A stretch of DNA of 42,580 nucleotides from Syntrophomonadaceae bacterium (GTDB taxonomy: Bacteria; Bacillota; DSM-12270; Thermacetogeniales; Thermacetogeniaceae), in NCBI GenBank assembly GCA_012839645.1, contig DUMY01000161.1, forward strand, positions 1 through 42,580, read 5' to 3'. Below are positions 32,317 to 41,539 of the stretch, piece by piece. The position numbers were made by a program, and so were the translations under genes. Each line of letters opens with the position of its first letter. Position 1 is the stretch's first letter. The notes under the pieces are model-generated. The model saw only the letters and a list, made by a program, of their open reading frames with translations. It was not told the origin of the DNA and ran no database searches.

Positions 32317-33318
32317 ATGGTTTTGGAAGATATTTTATCACAAGATGAGATTGACAGTTTGTTGAGTGCGCTTGCCTCAGGAGAAGTTACTGCAGATGAA
32401 CTTCTGGAAGAGGAGCAGACAAAAAAAACTCGTGTTTATGATTTTCGCAGGCCGAACAAATTTTCCAAGGAACAGGTTAATACCTTGGAGATAATTTATG
32501 ATAATTATGCCCGTACACTGTCAACTTTTCTCTCTGGCTTATTGCGGATAACAGTACAGGCAGTTTTACTATCTGTGGAACAACTTACCTATGAAGAGTT
32601 TATTCGCTCTATTCCGGATCCTTCTGTCATGTTGGTTTTTAACATGGATCCTCTTGAAGGCAATGGAATTTTGGAAATTAAAATTCCGCTTGCATTAGGG
32701 TTAATCGATATGCTAATGGGGGGACGTGGGGAATTGAATGTTCAAAGCCGTGCTTTGACTGAAATAGAACGTACCATTATGTGGCGAGTTGGACAGAAAA
32801 TGCTGGATATCTCCCGTGAGACATGGGCAAACATACTGGACTTTCATCCCAGGTTAAAAGTTATTGAGTCCAATCCTCAACTTGCACAGATTGTTTCCCC
32901 CACAGAGATGGTTATTTTGATTTCACTGGAAACAAGGATCGGAAAGAACGATGGAATTATCAACTACTGCTTTCCGTATCTTGCTTTGGAACCAGTTTTA
33001 GATAAATTGAGTGCACACTACTGGTTTACCCAAGATATAGGAGAGGTAGATCATGAACAGCGCCATTTTCTTCAGGAGCAGTTATTATCTGCAAAAATAC
33101 CGCTCAAGGCGGTTCTGGGTTCTAGTTATATAACTGTACGCGACCTGCTGGGAATTCAGGTAGGGGACGTTGTACCTGTGAACCGTAGGGTGGATGAGGA
33201 TCTAGGCGTTTATATAGGAAAATACCCCAAATTTACTGCAAAGCCAGGAGTTTCTCATAATAAAATTGCTGTTCAAATTACAGATTTGCTCGGTAAGGGA
33301 GGGTCAAATGGTGAATGA
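32317..33318 (+). CDS. fliM: Flagellar motor switch protein FliM
   Basis: A 333-residue FliM. The N-terminus has the CheY-P-binding peptide LSQDEIDSLLSAL (residues about 6-18); the middle CheC-like domain shows the GGRGEL loop (LIDMLMGGRGE), and the C-terminal SpoA domain begins near residue 250. It links chemotaxis signals to rotor direction. I take the ATG at 32317, behind GGGGGGAG. It overlaps fliY by 11 bases. Confidence 0.95.
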   Translation: MVLEDILSQDEIDSLLSALASGEVTADELLEEEQTKKTRVYDFRRPNKFSKEQVNTLEIIYDNYARTLSTFLSGLLRITVQAVLLSVEQLTYEEFIRSIPDPSVMLVFNMDPLEGNGILEIKIPLALGLIDMLMGGRGELNVQSRALTEIERTIMWRVGQKMLDISRETWANILDFHPRLKVIESNPQLAQIVSPTEMVILISLETRIGKNDGIINYCFPYLALEPVLDKLSAHYWFTQDIGEVDHEQRHFLQEQLLSAKIPLKAVLGSSYITVRDLLGIQVGDVVPVNRRVDEDLGVYIGKYPKFTAKPGVSHNKIAVQITDLLGKGGSNGE

Positions 33319-34357
33319 AAAGGGCTTAACTCAGGAAGAAATTGATGCCTTGTTAAGGGACGAAAATGACGATGAATCCCTTACAGCTATGGAATTGGAT
33401 GCGCTTGGTGAAATTGCCAATATTACTATGGGATCTGCCGCTACTGCTCTCTCCAGTTTGATCGGTAAAAAAGTGGAGATTACGACCCCCCGGGTCTCGA
33501 TAACTACTCAATCCGAATTAAGACACGAGTACCCCTTGCCTTATGTCATAGTGAATGTTCAGTATACTGTTGGATTGGTTGGAGATAACGTACTGATCAT
33601 TAAAATAAAGGATGCTGGTTTGATAGTGGAACTGATGATGGGTGGGGATGATAGCGATTCACCTGAAGAGTTAAATGAACTGCATTTAAGCGCCATCGGA
33701 GAAGCTATGAATCAGATGATGGGTGCCGGGGCAACATCTATGTCTACAGTTTTTCAAAAAAAGATAGGGATCTCCCCTCCATCTGTGCGAGTGGTCAACT
33801 TGGCTGAGGATCAGATTCGTGAATCAGCAGATGATATCCAGTTGGTCAAGATAGTTTTTAATATGTATATAGAAGGGATCACTGATAGTGAAATCATGCA
33901 AATCGTTCCTCTTGATTTTGCTAAACACACAAGTGATTATCTGCTAACAGATATTGAGCAGGATGAGGGGCAGCAGCGAGCTGAACAACTCCCGGTGATG
34001 TCAGATGATAAACCTGTTCAGGATAATAATAAAAAGGACATTGCGGTGCAGCAGGTAAAGTTTGGCCCCCTGACGAAAACCGAAGCTCCCAAAGAAACAG
34101 GTAATATATCATTGATTATGGACGTACCCTTGCAGTTCTCTGTGGAACTAGGACGAACCCAGAAGACGATTAAAGATATATTAGATTTAGGGCCGGGAGC
34201 AATTGTGGAGTTGGATAAGCTGGCAGGTGAAGCTGTTGATATTTATGTAAATGGAAAATCTATTGCAAAGGGTGAAGTTGTGGTTATCGATGAGAATTAT
34301 GGGGTTAGAATAACTGAAATCCTGAGTTCAACCGAGAGAATGAGTAATCTGCGGTAA
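33308..34357 (+). CDS. fliY: Switch protein and CheY-P phosphatase FliY (FliN-type C-terminus)
   Basis: A 349-residue FliY. It starts with the CheY-binding-like peptide LTQEEIDALL, followed by two CheC-type repeats and a C-terminal SpoA/FliN domain (about residues 265-340, MDVPLQFSVELGRT). Both CheC active centres keep the D/S-x3-E-x2-N pattern: D31/E35/N38 and S128/E132/N135, so the protein should dephosphorylate CheY-P at the switch. Start at ATG 33308 behind GGGAGGG. A flexible acidic linker (about residues 215-260) joins the domains. cheY follows directly. Confidence 0.95.
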   Translation: MVNEKGLTQEEIDALLRDENDDESLTAMELDALGEIANITMGSAATALSSLIGKKVEITTPRVSITTQSELRHEYPLPYVIVNVQYTVGLVGDNVLIIKIKDAGLIVELMMGGDDSDSPEELNELHLSAIGEAMNQMMGAGATSMSTVFQKKIGISPPSVRVVNLAEDQIRESADDIQLVKIVFNMYIEGITDSEIMQIVPLDFAKHTSDYLLTDIEQDEGQQRAEQLPVMSDDKPVQDNNKKDIAVQQVKFGPLTKTEAPKETGNISLIMDVPLQFSVELGRTQKTIKDILDLGPGAIVELDKLAGEAVDIYVNGKSIAKGEVVVIDENYGVRITEILSSTERMSNLR

Positions 34358-34382
34358 GATTGGTTTTGGAGGAGGAAAACTG

Positions 34383-34745
34383 TTGGGCAAAAGGGTTTTA
34401 ATTGTTGACGATGCTGCGTTTATGCGGATAATGCTGAGGGACATCCTGACTAAAAATGGGTATATGGTGGTTGGGGAGGCTGAAAATGGCACAACAGCTG
34501 TTAATAAATACAAGGAACTGAAGCCTGATCTGGTAACCATGGATATTACCATGCCAGAACAAGATGGGATTAGTACTTTAAAGGAAATCCGCAAGATTGA
34601 TCCACAGGCTAAAGTTATTATGTGCAGTGCCATGGGACAGCAGGCGATGGTCATCGACTCTATCCAAGCAGGTGCCAAGGATTTTATTGTCAAACCATTT
34701 CAGCCGGAGCGCGTCATAGAGGCTGTTTCCAAGGTTATTGGATGA
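34383..34745 (+). CDS. cheY: Chemotaxis response regulator CheY
   Basis: A 120-residue single-domain receiver. The acidic pocket is D9/D10, the phosphorylation site is D54 in VTMDITMPE, the conserved Ser is in VIMCSAMGQ and the Lys in FIVKPF. CheY-P binds FliM/FliY to alter rotation. The TTG start at 34383 lies 10 bases behind GGAGGAGG. It is in the middle of the switch/export genes, as in Bacillus. No cheA is visible in this window. Confidence 0.95.
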   Translation: MGKRVLIVDDAAFMRIMLRDILTKNGYMVVGEAENGTTAVNKYKELKPDLVTMDITMPEQDGISTLKEIRKIDPQAKVIMCSAMGQQAMVIDSIQAGAKDFIVKPFQPERVIEAVSKVIG

Positions 34746-34761
34746 CCACGGAGGGATTCTT

Positions 34762-35211
34762 TTGACTATTTTTTTGACTGCAACCCAACTTGAGTACCAG
34801 GATCCTTCGCTGGTAGCTGTACCCAGCATGGGGGCAACCCTTCTGCGTCTGGTTTTGAGTCTGCTCATCGTTATTGTGCTTGCCTTTCTGGTGATCAAGT
34901 TTTTTCAACGGCAGATGCCTTTTACCAGATCAGGGCGCTGGATGAGGATCCTTGATCAGGTGGTGATCGGTCAAAACCGCGCTCTGCTTCTGACTGAAAT
35001 AGCAGGAAAAATTTATGTGCTGGGTGTGACAGATCACAACATAACAAAGCTTCTGGAAATTGATGATGCCTCCAAGGTTGCTCAATTTTCGGCAGAGGAT
35101 TTAGAAGCCGAAGAGTACTCGAATTCCTTCTGGAAGAAAACGCTGGAGCATTTCTTCCCGGGCAGAGGAAATAATTCAATCAGAAGTAAAGATTTTGGGG
35201 AGGGGGAATAG
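34762..35211 (+). CDS. fliO: Flagellar export protein FliO/FliZ
   Basis: A protein of about 149 residues with a single membrane helix (LLRLVLSLLIVIVLAFLVIKFF, about residues 23-45) followed by a basic and a small beta-rich cytoplasmic part (ILDQVVIGQNRALLLTEIAGKIYVLGV), the pattern of FliO, which helps FliP assemble. Start: TTG 34762 with GGAGGG six bases upstream fits better than TTG 34738, inside cheY. It is followed four bases later by fliP. Confidence 0.88.
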   Translation: MTIFLTATQLEYQDPSLVAVPSMGATLLRLVLSLLIVIVLAFLVIKFFQRQMPFTRSGRWMRILDQVVIGQNRALLLTEIAGKIYVLGVTDHNITKLLEIDDASKVAQFSAEDLEAEEYSNSFWKKTLEHFFPGRGNNSIRSKDFGEGE

Positions 35212-35214
35212 CTG

Positions 35215-35997
35215 GTGCGAGAAAGAAGAACAGTTATTACTGCGTGCTTCCTGCTCGCATTGGCAATGTGTTTCCTTATTTGCTGTTTTTTTGTGAATAA
35301 TACGGCAGATGCTCAACCTGTGCCAGTACCAAGGGTAACTCTGGATGTGGATACCGCTGAAAACCCCCAGGAAGTATCCCAGAGCCTGCAAATTTTATTG
35401 ATTATTACGCTGTTAGCTTTGGCTCCGGCGATCTTAATCATGGTGACATCATTTACCCGCATTATTGTGGTGTTCTCCTTTTTAAGGAATGCTTTAGCTA
35501 CTCAGCAGATGCCTCCCAACCAAGTGCTCATTGGTTTAGCTCTTTTCCTTACTTTTTTTATTATGGCCCCTACATGGCAGGAAATAAACGAAAATGCACT
35601 ACAGCCTTATTTGAAAGGGGAGGTTACCCAGCAGGCTGCTTTCCAGAGGGGAATGGAACCACTGCGCAACTTTATGTTCAAACAAACAAGAGAAAAGGAT
35701 CTAGCACTCTTTGTATCTTTTGCTAAAATACCAAGGCCTAATGAGTATCAGGATATCCCCAACCATGTGCTCATACCGGCTTTCGCCATCAGTGAACTGA
35801 AAACGGCCTTTCAGATCGGATTCATACTTTTTATACCATTTTTGGTGATCGATATGATTGTGGCCAGCACCTTGATGTCTATGGGGATGCTGATGCTGCC
35901 TCCTATGATGATCTCGCTTCCCTTTAAAATTCTCTTGTTTGTTATGGTTGATGGATGGCATCTGTTGATGCGGTCCCTGATGATTAGTTTTTCCTGA
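35215..35997 (+). CDS. fliP: Flagellar export gate protein FliP
   Basis: A 260-residue FliP with a cleavable-looking N-terminal signal ([17 protein letters not shown], then ADAQP) and the conserved core: LILMVTSF-type helix ([30 protein letters not shown]), EFYREKF-like loop and the C-terminal double helix [21 protein letters not shown]. It forms with FliQ and FliR the helical gate of the export channel. GTG start behind GGGGGAATAG. fliQ starts 11 bases later. Confidence 0.95.
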   Translation: MRERRTVITACFLLALAMCFLICCFFVNNTADAQPVPVPRVTLDVDTAENPQEVSQSLQILLIITLLALAPAILIMVTSFTRIIVVFSFLRNALATQQMPPNQVLIGLALFLTFFIMAPTWQEINENALQPYLKGEVTQQAAFQRGMEPLRNFMFKQTREKDLALFVSFAKIPRPNEYQDIPNHVLIPAFAISELKTAFQIGFILFIPFLVIDMIVASTLMSMGMLMLPPMMISLPFKILLFVMVDGWHLLMRSLMISFS

Positions 35998-36008
35998 GGT
36001 GTTTTTGA

Positions 36009-36278
36009 ATGACTGAGAACCTGGTGATTACTTTGGGTCGTGAAGCCTTATATGCTGTGCTGCTGGTCTCTGCGCCGATGTTAGGTGTGAGTCTGCTGGT
36101 GGGCCTTCTGGTGAGTATTTTTCAGGCGACAACACAGATTCAGGAGCAGACCCTGGCTTTTATACCAAAGATTATTGCTGTCCTGATAACTGTTGTTATT
36201 TTTGCTCCATGGATGATGAAAGTAATGCTTTCTTTTACCCAGAAGCTTTTACTCAATATGCACCTGCTCGCAAAGTAG
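36009..36278 (+). CDS. fliQ: Flagellar export gate protein FliQ
   Basis: An 89-residue FliQ of two membrane helices (ALYAVLLVSAPMLGVSLLVGLLVSIF and IIAVLITVVIFAPWMMKVM) joined by the conserved QATTQIQEQTLAFIPK loop. Normal length. ATG follows a GAGGTG-type site. It is separated from fliR by an unusual 144-base gap with repeats. Confidence 0.95.
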   Translation: MTENLVITLGREALYAVLLVSAPMLGVSLLVGLLVSIFQATTQIQEQTLAFIPKIIAVLITVVIFAPWMMKVMLSFTQKLLLNMHLLAK

Positions 36279-36422
36279 GCAACCAGTCGCAGGACTGCAC
36301 CAGTAGAACATAAAAACAGAGCTGATTCAGGGAATGTGGCGGAAAAGAGCCTGAGGCTGTTCTTGCGAACTTCCGATATCAGACTTCCGGCTTCCGACAT
36401 CTATTTAAGGTATTTGGTGATT
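36279..36422. repeat. fliQ-fliR gap with CTTCCG repeats and small dyads
   Basis: The gap holds three CTTCCG copies (36370, 36384, 36391), of which the outer two continue as CTTCCGATATC and CTTCCGACATC. Two small perfect dyads precede them: CAGTC-GCAG-GACTG (36284-36297) and AGCCT-G-AGGCT (36348-36358). The pattern resembles short dispersed intergenic repeats that read as TSDIRLPASDI when translated. Elsewhere the operon is tight, so this looks like an inserted repeat remnant. Confidence 0.5.
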
Positions 36423-37208
36423 ATGGAATTATTGGATTTATTTTTTCAAAAGGCTGATTTATATTTATTGTTTTGGGGGAGAGTTACCGGGCTTTTTCTG
36501 ACAGCTATTCCTTTTAACAGCCGGAATATTCCTGTGCAGATTAAGGTCTGGCTTGCTGCTTTTGTTGCTTTTTTCTTATTTATGAGTTATTGGCAGGAGC
36601 CTATAACTGTTGCCCCTGGTCTCGTCGGTTACTTGTTTCAGTTTCTGAGTGAACTGTTGATCGGAGCTGCTATAGGATTTCTTACACAGATTGCTTTTGC
36701 TATCTTTCAAGTTGCCGGACAGTTCATCGATATGCAGACGGGCTTTGGCATCGTCAATGTCATTGACCCCCAATCAGGTCTTCAATTCCCGGTTATTGGG
36801 ACCTTTAAATATATTATTGCAGTAATTTTCTTTTTAAGTATCAATGGGCATCACTATCTGCTGGCAGCCCTTAATCAAAGCTATCATTACCTGCCTTTAG
36901 GGGAGAAGGCACAGATCTCAGAGCCTTTGATTCGCTGGATCCTAAACTTGGGAGGGGGTATGTTCAGCACCGCTTTCAAAATTGCTCTGCCGATTCTCGG
37001 GGCACTGTTTATTGCTGATCTGGCATTAGGTGTGATTGCCCGTACTGTACCCCAGATGAATGTTTTTTTGGTGGGGATGCCTTTCAAAATAGGGTTGGGT
37101 CTGGCTTTAGTACTGATCATGATGCCCCTTTTGGTTTGGGCTTTTGGACGTGTTTTTGCGGGACTCTTTGAGGACTTAACTACAATAATGATTCTTTTGG
37201 GGCGGTGA
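36423..37208 (+). CDS. fliR: Flagellar export gate protein FliR
   Basis: A 261-residue, strongly hydrophobic FliR with about six membrane segments; PFNSRNIPVQIKVWLAAFVAF and the middle GQFIDMQTGFGIVNVIDPQ loop are family signatures. I start at ATG 36423 (or the TTG at 36414, behind AAGG); the track start at 36336 includes the repeat-bearing gap and is not plausible. It caps the FliPQR gate. flhB follows by four bases. Confidence 0.93.
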   Translation: MELLDLFFQKADLYLLFWGRVTGLFLTAIPFNSRNIPVQIKVWLAAFVAFFLFMSYWQEPITVAPGLVGYLFQFLSELLIGAAIGFLTQIAFAIFQVAGQFIDMQTGFGIVNVIDPQSGLQFPVIGTFKYIIAVIFFLSINGHHYLLAALNQSYHYLPLGEKAQISEPLIRWILNLGGGMFSTAFKIALPILGALFIADLALGVIARTVPQMNVFLVGMPFKIGLGLALVLIMMPLLVWAFGRVFAGLFEDLTTIMILLGR

Positions 37209-37212
37209 TCAA

Positions 37213-38322
37213 TTGCGGTACTATGTTGAAGCTATCGATCTTCAGTTTTTTGCAGAGGATCGCACAGAGAAAGCAACACCCCGTCGCCGTGAAGAGGCAC
37301 GTAAAAAAGGTCAAGTTGTACGGAGCATTGAATTCAATTCAGCAGTGCTCTTACTCTGTACATTTCTCTTTTTGAAAATATGTGGCCCCTGGATGGGGAC
37401 ACAGGTGGCCAATTTTGGCAGCCAAATTTTTAGCAGCTTTTTGCTGCAAGATTTTGACTCTGAAACCATTACCCATTTAACACTTTTTACTGCTGCTGCC
37501 TTTTTCCAGGTCTGCATACCTTTGATGGCTGTTGCAGCAGGTGCGGGGTTGGCAGCTAATATGCTTCAGGTGGGTTTTCTATTTACAGCTGAGCCCCTGT
37601 CTCCTAAATTGGAGCGTATCAATCCCATCAGCGGTTTCAAGCGCATTTTTTCCAAGCGCGCTCTGGTGGAGCTGGTTAAATCTGTTGCCAAGGTAGTCAT
37701 GGTAGGCTATCTGGTGTTTACAACAATCCGCGCCAATGCAAGTCTTTTTCCGCATCTCATGGATATGAGTATCCCTGATGCTGTTGCAGAGATCGGTGCC
37801 CTGAGCAGTAATATTATGTTACGCATCAGTATTCTGCTGTTGTTTGTCGCTGGACTTGATTACCTTTTCCAATACTGGGAACATGAAAAATCACTGCGTA
37901 TGACGAAAAAGGAATTAAAAGATGAGTACCGGCAGTACGAAGGTGATCCTTTGTTAAAGGGGAAAATGCGCCAGATGCAGAGGCAAATTTCTTACAGCAG
38001 GATGATGCAGCAGGTGCCTCAAGCAGATGTTGTGATCACAAACCCTACCCACTACGCGGTTGCTCTGCGCTATTCACCGGAAGAGTCAGCAGCCCCGGTA
38101 GTGCTGGCCAAGGGTTTTGATTCGTTGGCTTTGCGTATTATTGAAATTGCCCGTGGGCACGGGATCATTATTTTTGAGGAACCGCCCCTTGCCCAGGTCC
38201 TTTATAAAACAGTGGAGGTCAACCGGCTGATACCTCCGGAACTATATGAAGCTGTAGCCAATGTTTTAGCTTTTGTTTATAAATTAAGGCCCAAGTATGC
38301 TCGTAGAGTGGGGGTGAACTAG
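37213..38322 (+). CDS. flhB: Flagellar export switch protein FlhB
   Basis: A 369-residue FlhB. Four membrane helices lie between about residues 35 and 220, followed by the cytoplasmic domain with the self-cleavage site NPTH (N277-P278-T279-H280), which sets the switch from hook to filament export together with FliK. The N-terminal DRTEKATPRRREEARKKGQ motif is conserved. A TTG start at 37213 sits behind GGGGCGGTG; it directly follows fliR. Confidence 0.95.
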   Translation: MRYYVEAIDLQFFAEDRTEKATPRRREEARKKGQVVRSIEFNSAVLLLCTFLFLKICGPWMGTQVANFGSQIFSSFLLQDFDSETITHLTLFTAAAFFQVCIPLMAVAAGAGLAANMLQVGFLFTAEPLSPKLERINPISGFKRIFSKRALVELVKSVAKVVMVGYLVFTTIRANASLFPHLMDMSIPDAVAEIGALSSNIMLRISILLLFVAGLDYLFQYWEHEKSLRMTKKELKDEYRQYEGDPLLKGKMRQMQRQISYSRMMQQVPQADVVITNPTHYAVALRYSPEESAAPVVLAKGFDSLALRIIEIARGHGIIIFEEPPLAQVLYKTVEVNRLIPPELYEAVANVLAFVYKLRPKYARRVGVN

Positions 38323-40389
38323 GTGATCTCGCATACTCCCAGCAGTCGTCTGGTTAAGTACAGCGATATTTTTATAGCTGTGTTCATTGTTTTTTCTGTA
38401 ATCATGATGATTGTCCCGGTTCCACCAGGTCTATTGAGCTTTCTGCTGATCATCAATATTACTGTTTCTCTCATTATTCTACTGGTGTCAATGTTTATTC
38501 AAGAAACACTTGATTTTTCAGTTTTTCCGGCACTTCTATTGGTTATGACGCTTTTCCGTCTCTGTCTGAATATATCAACAACACGCCTTATACTGCTTCA
38601 TGCCTATGCCGGGGAAGTTATCCAAAAGTTCGGGGGATTTGTTATCGGGGGGAATCCGGCAGTTGGTTTTATTATTTTTCTTATCCTTGTTGTCATTCAG
38701 TTCATTGTGATTACGAAAGGTGCGGAGCGTGTTTCTGAAGTAGCAGCGCGGTTTACCCTTGATGCCATGCCTGGAAAACAGATGAGTATAGATGCTGATT
38801 TGAGTTCTGGCCTTATTTCTGAGAATGAAGGGCGACAGAGGCGCCAGAAAATCCAACAAGAAGCGGATTTTTACGGTGCGATGGATGGTGCCAGCAAGTT
38901 TGTGCGGGGTGATGCTATCGCTGCAATTGTCATCGTGGTGATCAATATCCTGGGTGGTTTCCTGATTGGAATGATACAAAAGGGTATGGATTTCCAGCAG
39001 GCTATATACACCTACACAGTTCTTACTGTGGGAGATGGTTTGGTTACTCAGATACCTGCCTTACTGGTTTCTACCAGCGCTGGTATTATTGTAACCAGGG
39101 CCGCGGCGGATTCCAGTTTTGGCATCGATCTCGCCAAACAGTTATTCAGCTATCCTAAGGCTTTAGCTATTGCGGGGGGGGTTTTGCTGTTTCTCGCCAT
39201 ATGTGGTCTTCCTGCAGTACCTATTCTAATTATCTCAGGTGCGCTTTTTGGTTTTGCTTATGTATTAAATAGGTCTTTAGCAGAAGCAAAGCTTCAGGAG
39301 GAAGAAAAGGCGCGTGCCATAGAGTTTGAAGAGGCCAAAAAACCAGAACAGGTATTTTCATTGGTACAGGTGGATCCTTTAGAAATTGAATTAGGGTACA
39401 ACCTTCTCCCCCTGGTGGATGCGGAACAAGGAGGGGATTTGCTCGACCGCATAGTAGCCATCAGGCGCCAAATAGCCTTGGAGTTAGGGTTTATTATACC
39501 TCCTGTTCGCCTGCGGGATAACATGCAGTTGGAGCCCAACGATTATGTGATCAAGGTTAAAGGGGTGGAGATGGGTAGAGGGGACTTAGTGCTCAATCAC
39601 TATCTAGCATTGGGTCCCGGGGTTCAGAAAAAGATGGATGGCATTAAAACAAAGGATCCCACCTTTGGGTTGCCGGCTTTATGGATTCCGGTGAACCGGA
39701 GAGAAGAAGCAGAGCTGGCTGGGTTTACTGTAGTGGATACGGTATCAGTATTGTCTACCCACCTTACTGAAATAATTAAAAAATATAGCCATGAGATCTT
39801 GAGCAGGCAGGATGTTCAAAACCTACTGGACAATGCTAAAAAAACAAGCCCCGCAGTTGTAAATGAACTGTATCCAGAGCTGCTCAATTTAGGTGAAATT
39901 CAGAAGGTGCTAGGCAACCTTCTGCGGGAGAGGGCATCTATTAGGGACCTGGTAACAATTTTGGAAAGACTTGCAGATGCTGCCCATTTGACAAGGGATC
40001 CGGATTTGTTAACAGAGCATGTTCGTCAGGCTCTGGGGATGCAGATTGTCAGTCCCTATTTAAAGGATCAAAAGCTCTATGTGTTGACACTGGATCCGGA
40101 GCTGGAACAGACATTTAGTGAGGGGATTCAACAAACTGAACAAGGTGGTTCCTTTTTGGCTCTGCCCCCGGATGTAACACAGCAGCTTTTGAATAGATTG
40201 GTAGAGGCCGCAGGCAAAATGATGAACAGTGGTTATCAACCGGTGATTCTATGTTCCCCTGTTGTGAGGTTGCACCTCAAGCGTTTGACTGAAAGGGTTA
40301 TACCGGATTTGGCAGTCTTGTCCTTTAATGAAATATTTCCCAGTGTTCAGGTGGAATCTCTAGGGGTGGTGAATATTGATGAAAATTAG
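38323..40389 (+). CDS. flhA: Flagellar export protein FlhA
   Basis: A 688-residue FlhA, the proton-driven export channel ring. The N-terminal half contains about eight membrane helices with the conserved FHIPEP-type region, visible as RFTLDAMPGKQMSIDADL and GAMDGASKFVRGDAI (about residues 145-200); the C-terminal half is the cytoplasmic nonameric ring domain. GTG start at 38323 follows the flhB stop without a gap. It overlaps flhF by 11 bases. Confidence 0.96.
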   Translation: MISHTPSSRLVKYSDIFIAVFIVFSVIMMIVPVPPGLLSFLLIINITVSLIILLVSMFIQETLDFSVFPALLLVMTLFRLCLNISTTRLILLHAYAGEVIQKFGGFVIGGNPAVGFIIFLILVVIQFIVITKGAERVSEVAARFTLDAMPGKQMSIDADLSSGLISENEGRQRRQKIQQEADFYGAMDGASKFVRGDAIAAIVIVVINILGGFLIGMIQKGMDFQQAIYTYTVLTVGDGLVTQIPALLVSTSAGIIVTRAAADSSFGIDLAKQLFSYPKALAIAGGVLLFLAICGLPAVPILIISGALFGFAYVLNRSLAEAKLQEEEKARAIEFEEAKKPEQVFSLVQVDPLEIELGYNLLPLVDAEQGGDLLDRIVAIRRQIALELGFIIPPVRLRDNMQLEPNDYVIKVKGVEMGRGDLVLNHYLALGPGVQKKMDGIKTKDPTFGLPALWIPVNRREEAELAGFTVVDTVSVLSTHLTEIIKKYSHEILSRQDVQNLLDNAKKTSPAVVNELYPELLNLGEIQKVLGNLLRERASIRDLVTILERLADAAHLTRDPDLLTEHVRQALGMQIVSPYLKDQKLYVLTLDPELEQTFSEGIQQTEQGGSFLALPPDVTQQLLNRLVEAAGKMMNSGYQPVILCSPVVRLHLKRLTERVIPDLAVLSFNEIFPSVQVESLGVVNIDEN

Positions 40390-41539
40390 GCGTTTTGTTG
40401 CCGATGATATGCAGGGAGCTCTTAACCAGGTTAAAGATACTTTTGGTGGAGATGCATTGATTCTGCAGACAAGGCATTTTCGCAGAGGGGGGTTTTTGGG
40501 GCTCTTTGGAAGGCGTTTAGTTGAAGTTACAGCAGCCATATCTGATGAAGAACCACAAGTAAATGGGAGCCAGGAAGCCACGGCAGCAAAGGCACATCAT
40601 TTCTCTTCAGGGAACAGCAGGGAACAAGTACAGGATAATGGTATAAAAGATGAGCTTCAGGATTTGAAATCTATGCTCGACCAGATGGTCACAAAATTTG
40701 ATTCTAATGCTGTTTCCAACAATAATGGTTACCCGAAGCTTTTTCAGTATTGTTTCAGGAATTTGAAAGCCAGTGAAGTTGAGGAGAAACTAGCTCGCCA
40801 AATAATAGATGAAGCTGTGGAATCTGTGAAACCTTCACTTATGGATGATGTACAAGAGGTAAACAGGGTTGTTGAAGAGGTCATTGCCAGGTACTTTCTC
40901 AAATCCGGTCACAGTTTTGCTAACAATGGAAATAAAAAACGGATTATTGCGCTGGTGGGTCCTACAGGGGTTGGAAAAACCACAACAATAGCAAAACTGG
41001 CAGCATTGTTTTCGATTATTAAAGGGAAGAGTGTTGTATTGGTCACTGTGGACACCTACCGGGTGGCAGCAGTGGAACAGTTGAAAACCTATGCTGATCT
41101 GATGGCCTTGCCCCTGGAGACTGCCTGTACTCCTAAGCAATTCCAGGAAGTGCTTTTACAACATGAGGATAAGGACCTGGTTCTAGTAGATACTGCAGGG
41201 AGGAGTCCTTTAAACAAAATGGCAATGGCGGAATTGAAGGCGTTTATGGATGCCTGTCCTCACATCGAGATCTTTCTTGTGATGGGAGCAACAACAAAAC
41301 AGGCGGATCTGTGGGAAATTACCTCCCGTTTTGGACAGCTTGATGTCAATCAGTTGATTTTCACTAAACTGGATGAAACGCTGAATTATGGTGTGATCCT
41401 GAATGTGGTTAACCGCTTACAGAAGGGACTTGCCTACATTACAACTGGTCAAAATGTGCCAGATGATATCGAGGTCCCGGATCCGGTGCGGCTTGCCCGT
41501 TTGATATTGCAGGTGAATAACAGTGAACGACCAGGCTGA
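40379..41539 (+). CDS. flhF: Flagellar biosynthesis GTPase FlhF
   Basis: A 386-residue SRP-type GTPase that sets flagellar position. An N-terminal basic domain (to about residue 110) precedes an N-domain and the G-domain with G1 [12 protein letters not shown] (about residue 194), VDTYRVAAVEQL, G3 VDTAGRSP and G4 FTKLDET. Start: ATG 40379 behind AGGGGTGGTG rather than the TTG 40376. It overlaps flhA by 11 and flhG by 17 bases. Confidence 0.95.
   Translation: MKIRRFVADDMQGALNQVKDTFGGDALILQTRHFRRGGFLGLFGRRLVEVTAAISDEEPQVNGSQEATAAKAHHFSSGNSREQVQDNGIKDELQDLKSMLDQMVTKFDSNAVSNNNGYPKLFQYCFRNLKASEVEEKLARQIIDEAVESVKPSLMDDVQEVNRVVEEVIARYFLKSGHSFANNGNKKRIIALVGPTGVGKTTTIAKLAALFSIIKGKSVVLVTVDTYRVAAVEQLKTYADLMALPLETACTPKQFQEVLLQHEDKDLVLVDTAGRSPLNKMAMAELKAFMDACPHIEIFLVMGATTKQADLWEITSRFGQLDVNQLIFTKLDETLNYGVILNVVNRLQKGLAYITTGQNVPDDIEVPDPVRLARLILQVNNSERPG

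Noticed and set aside
36370-36396. CRISPR array in the fliQ-fliR gap
   Set aside because: Repeats are six to eleven bases long, unevenly spaced and without spacers.
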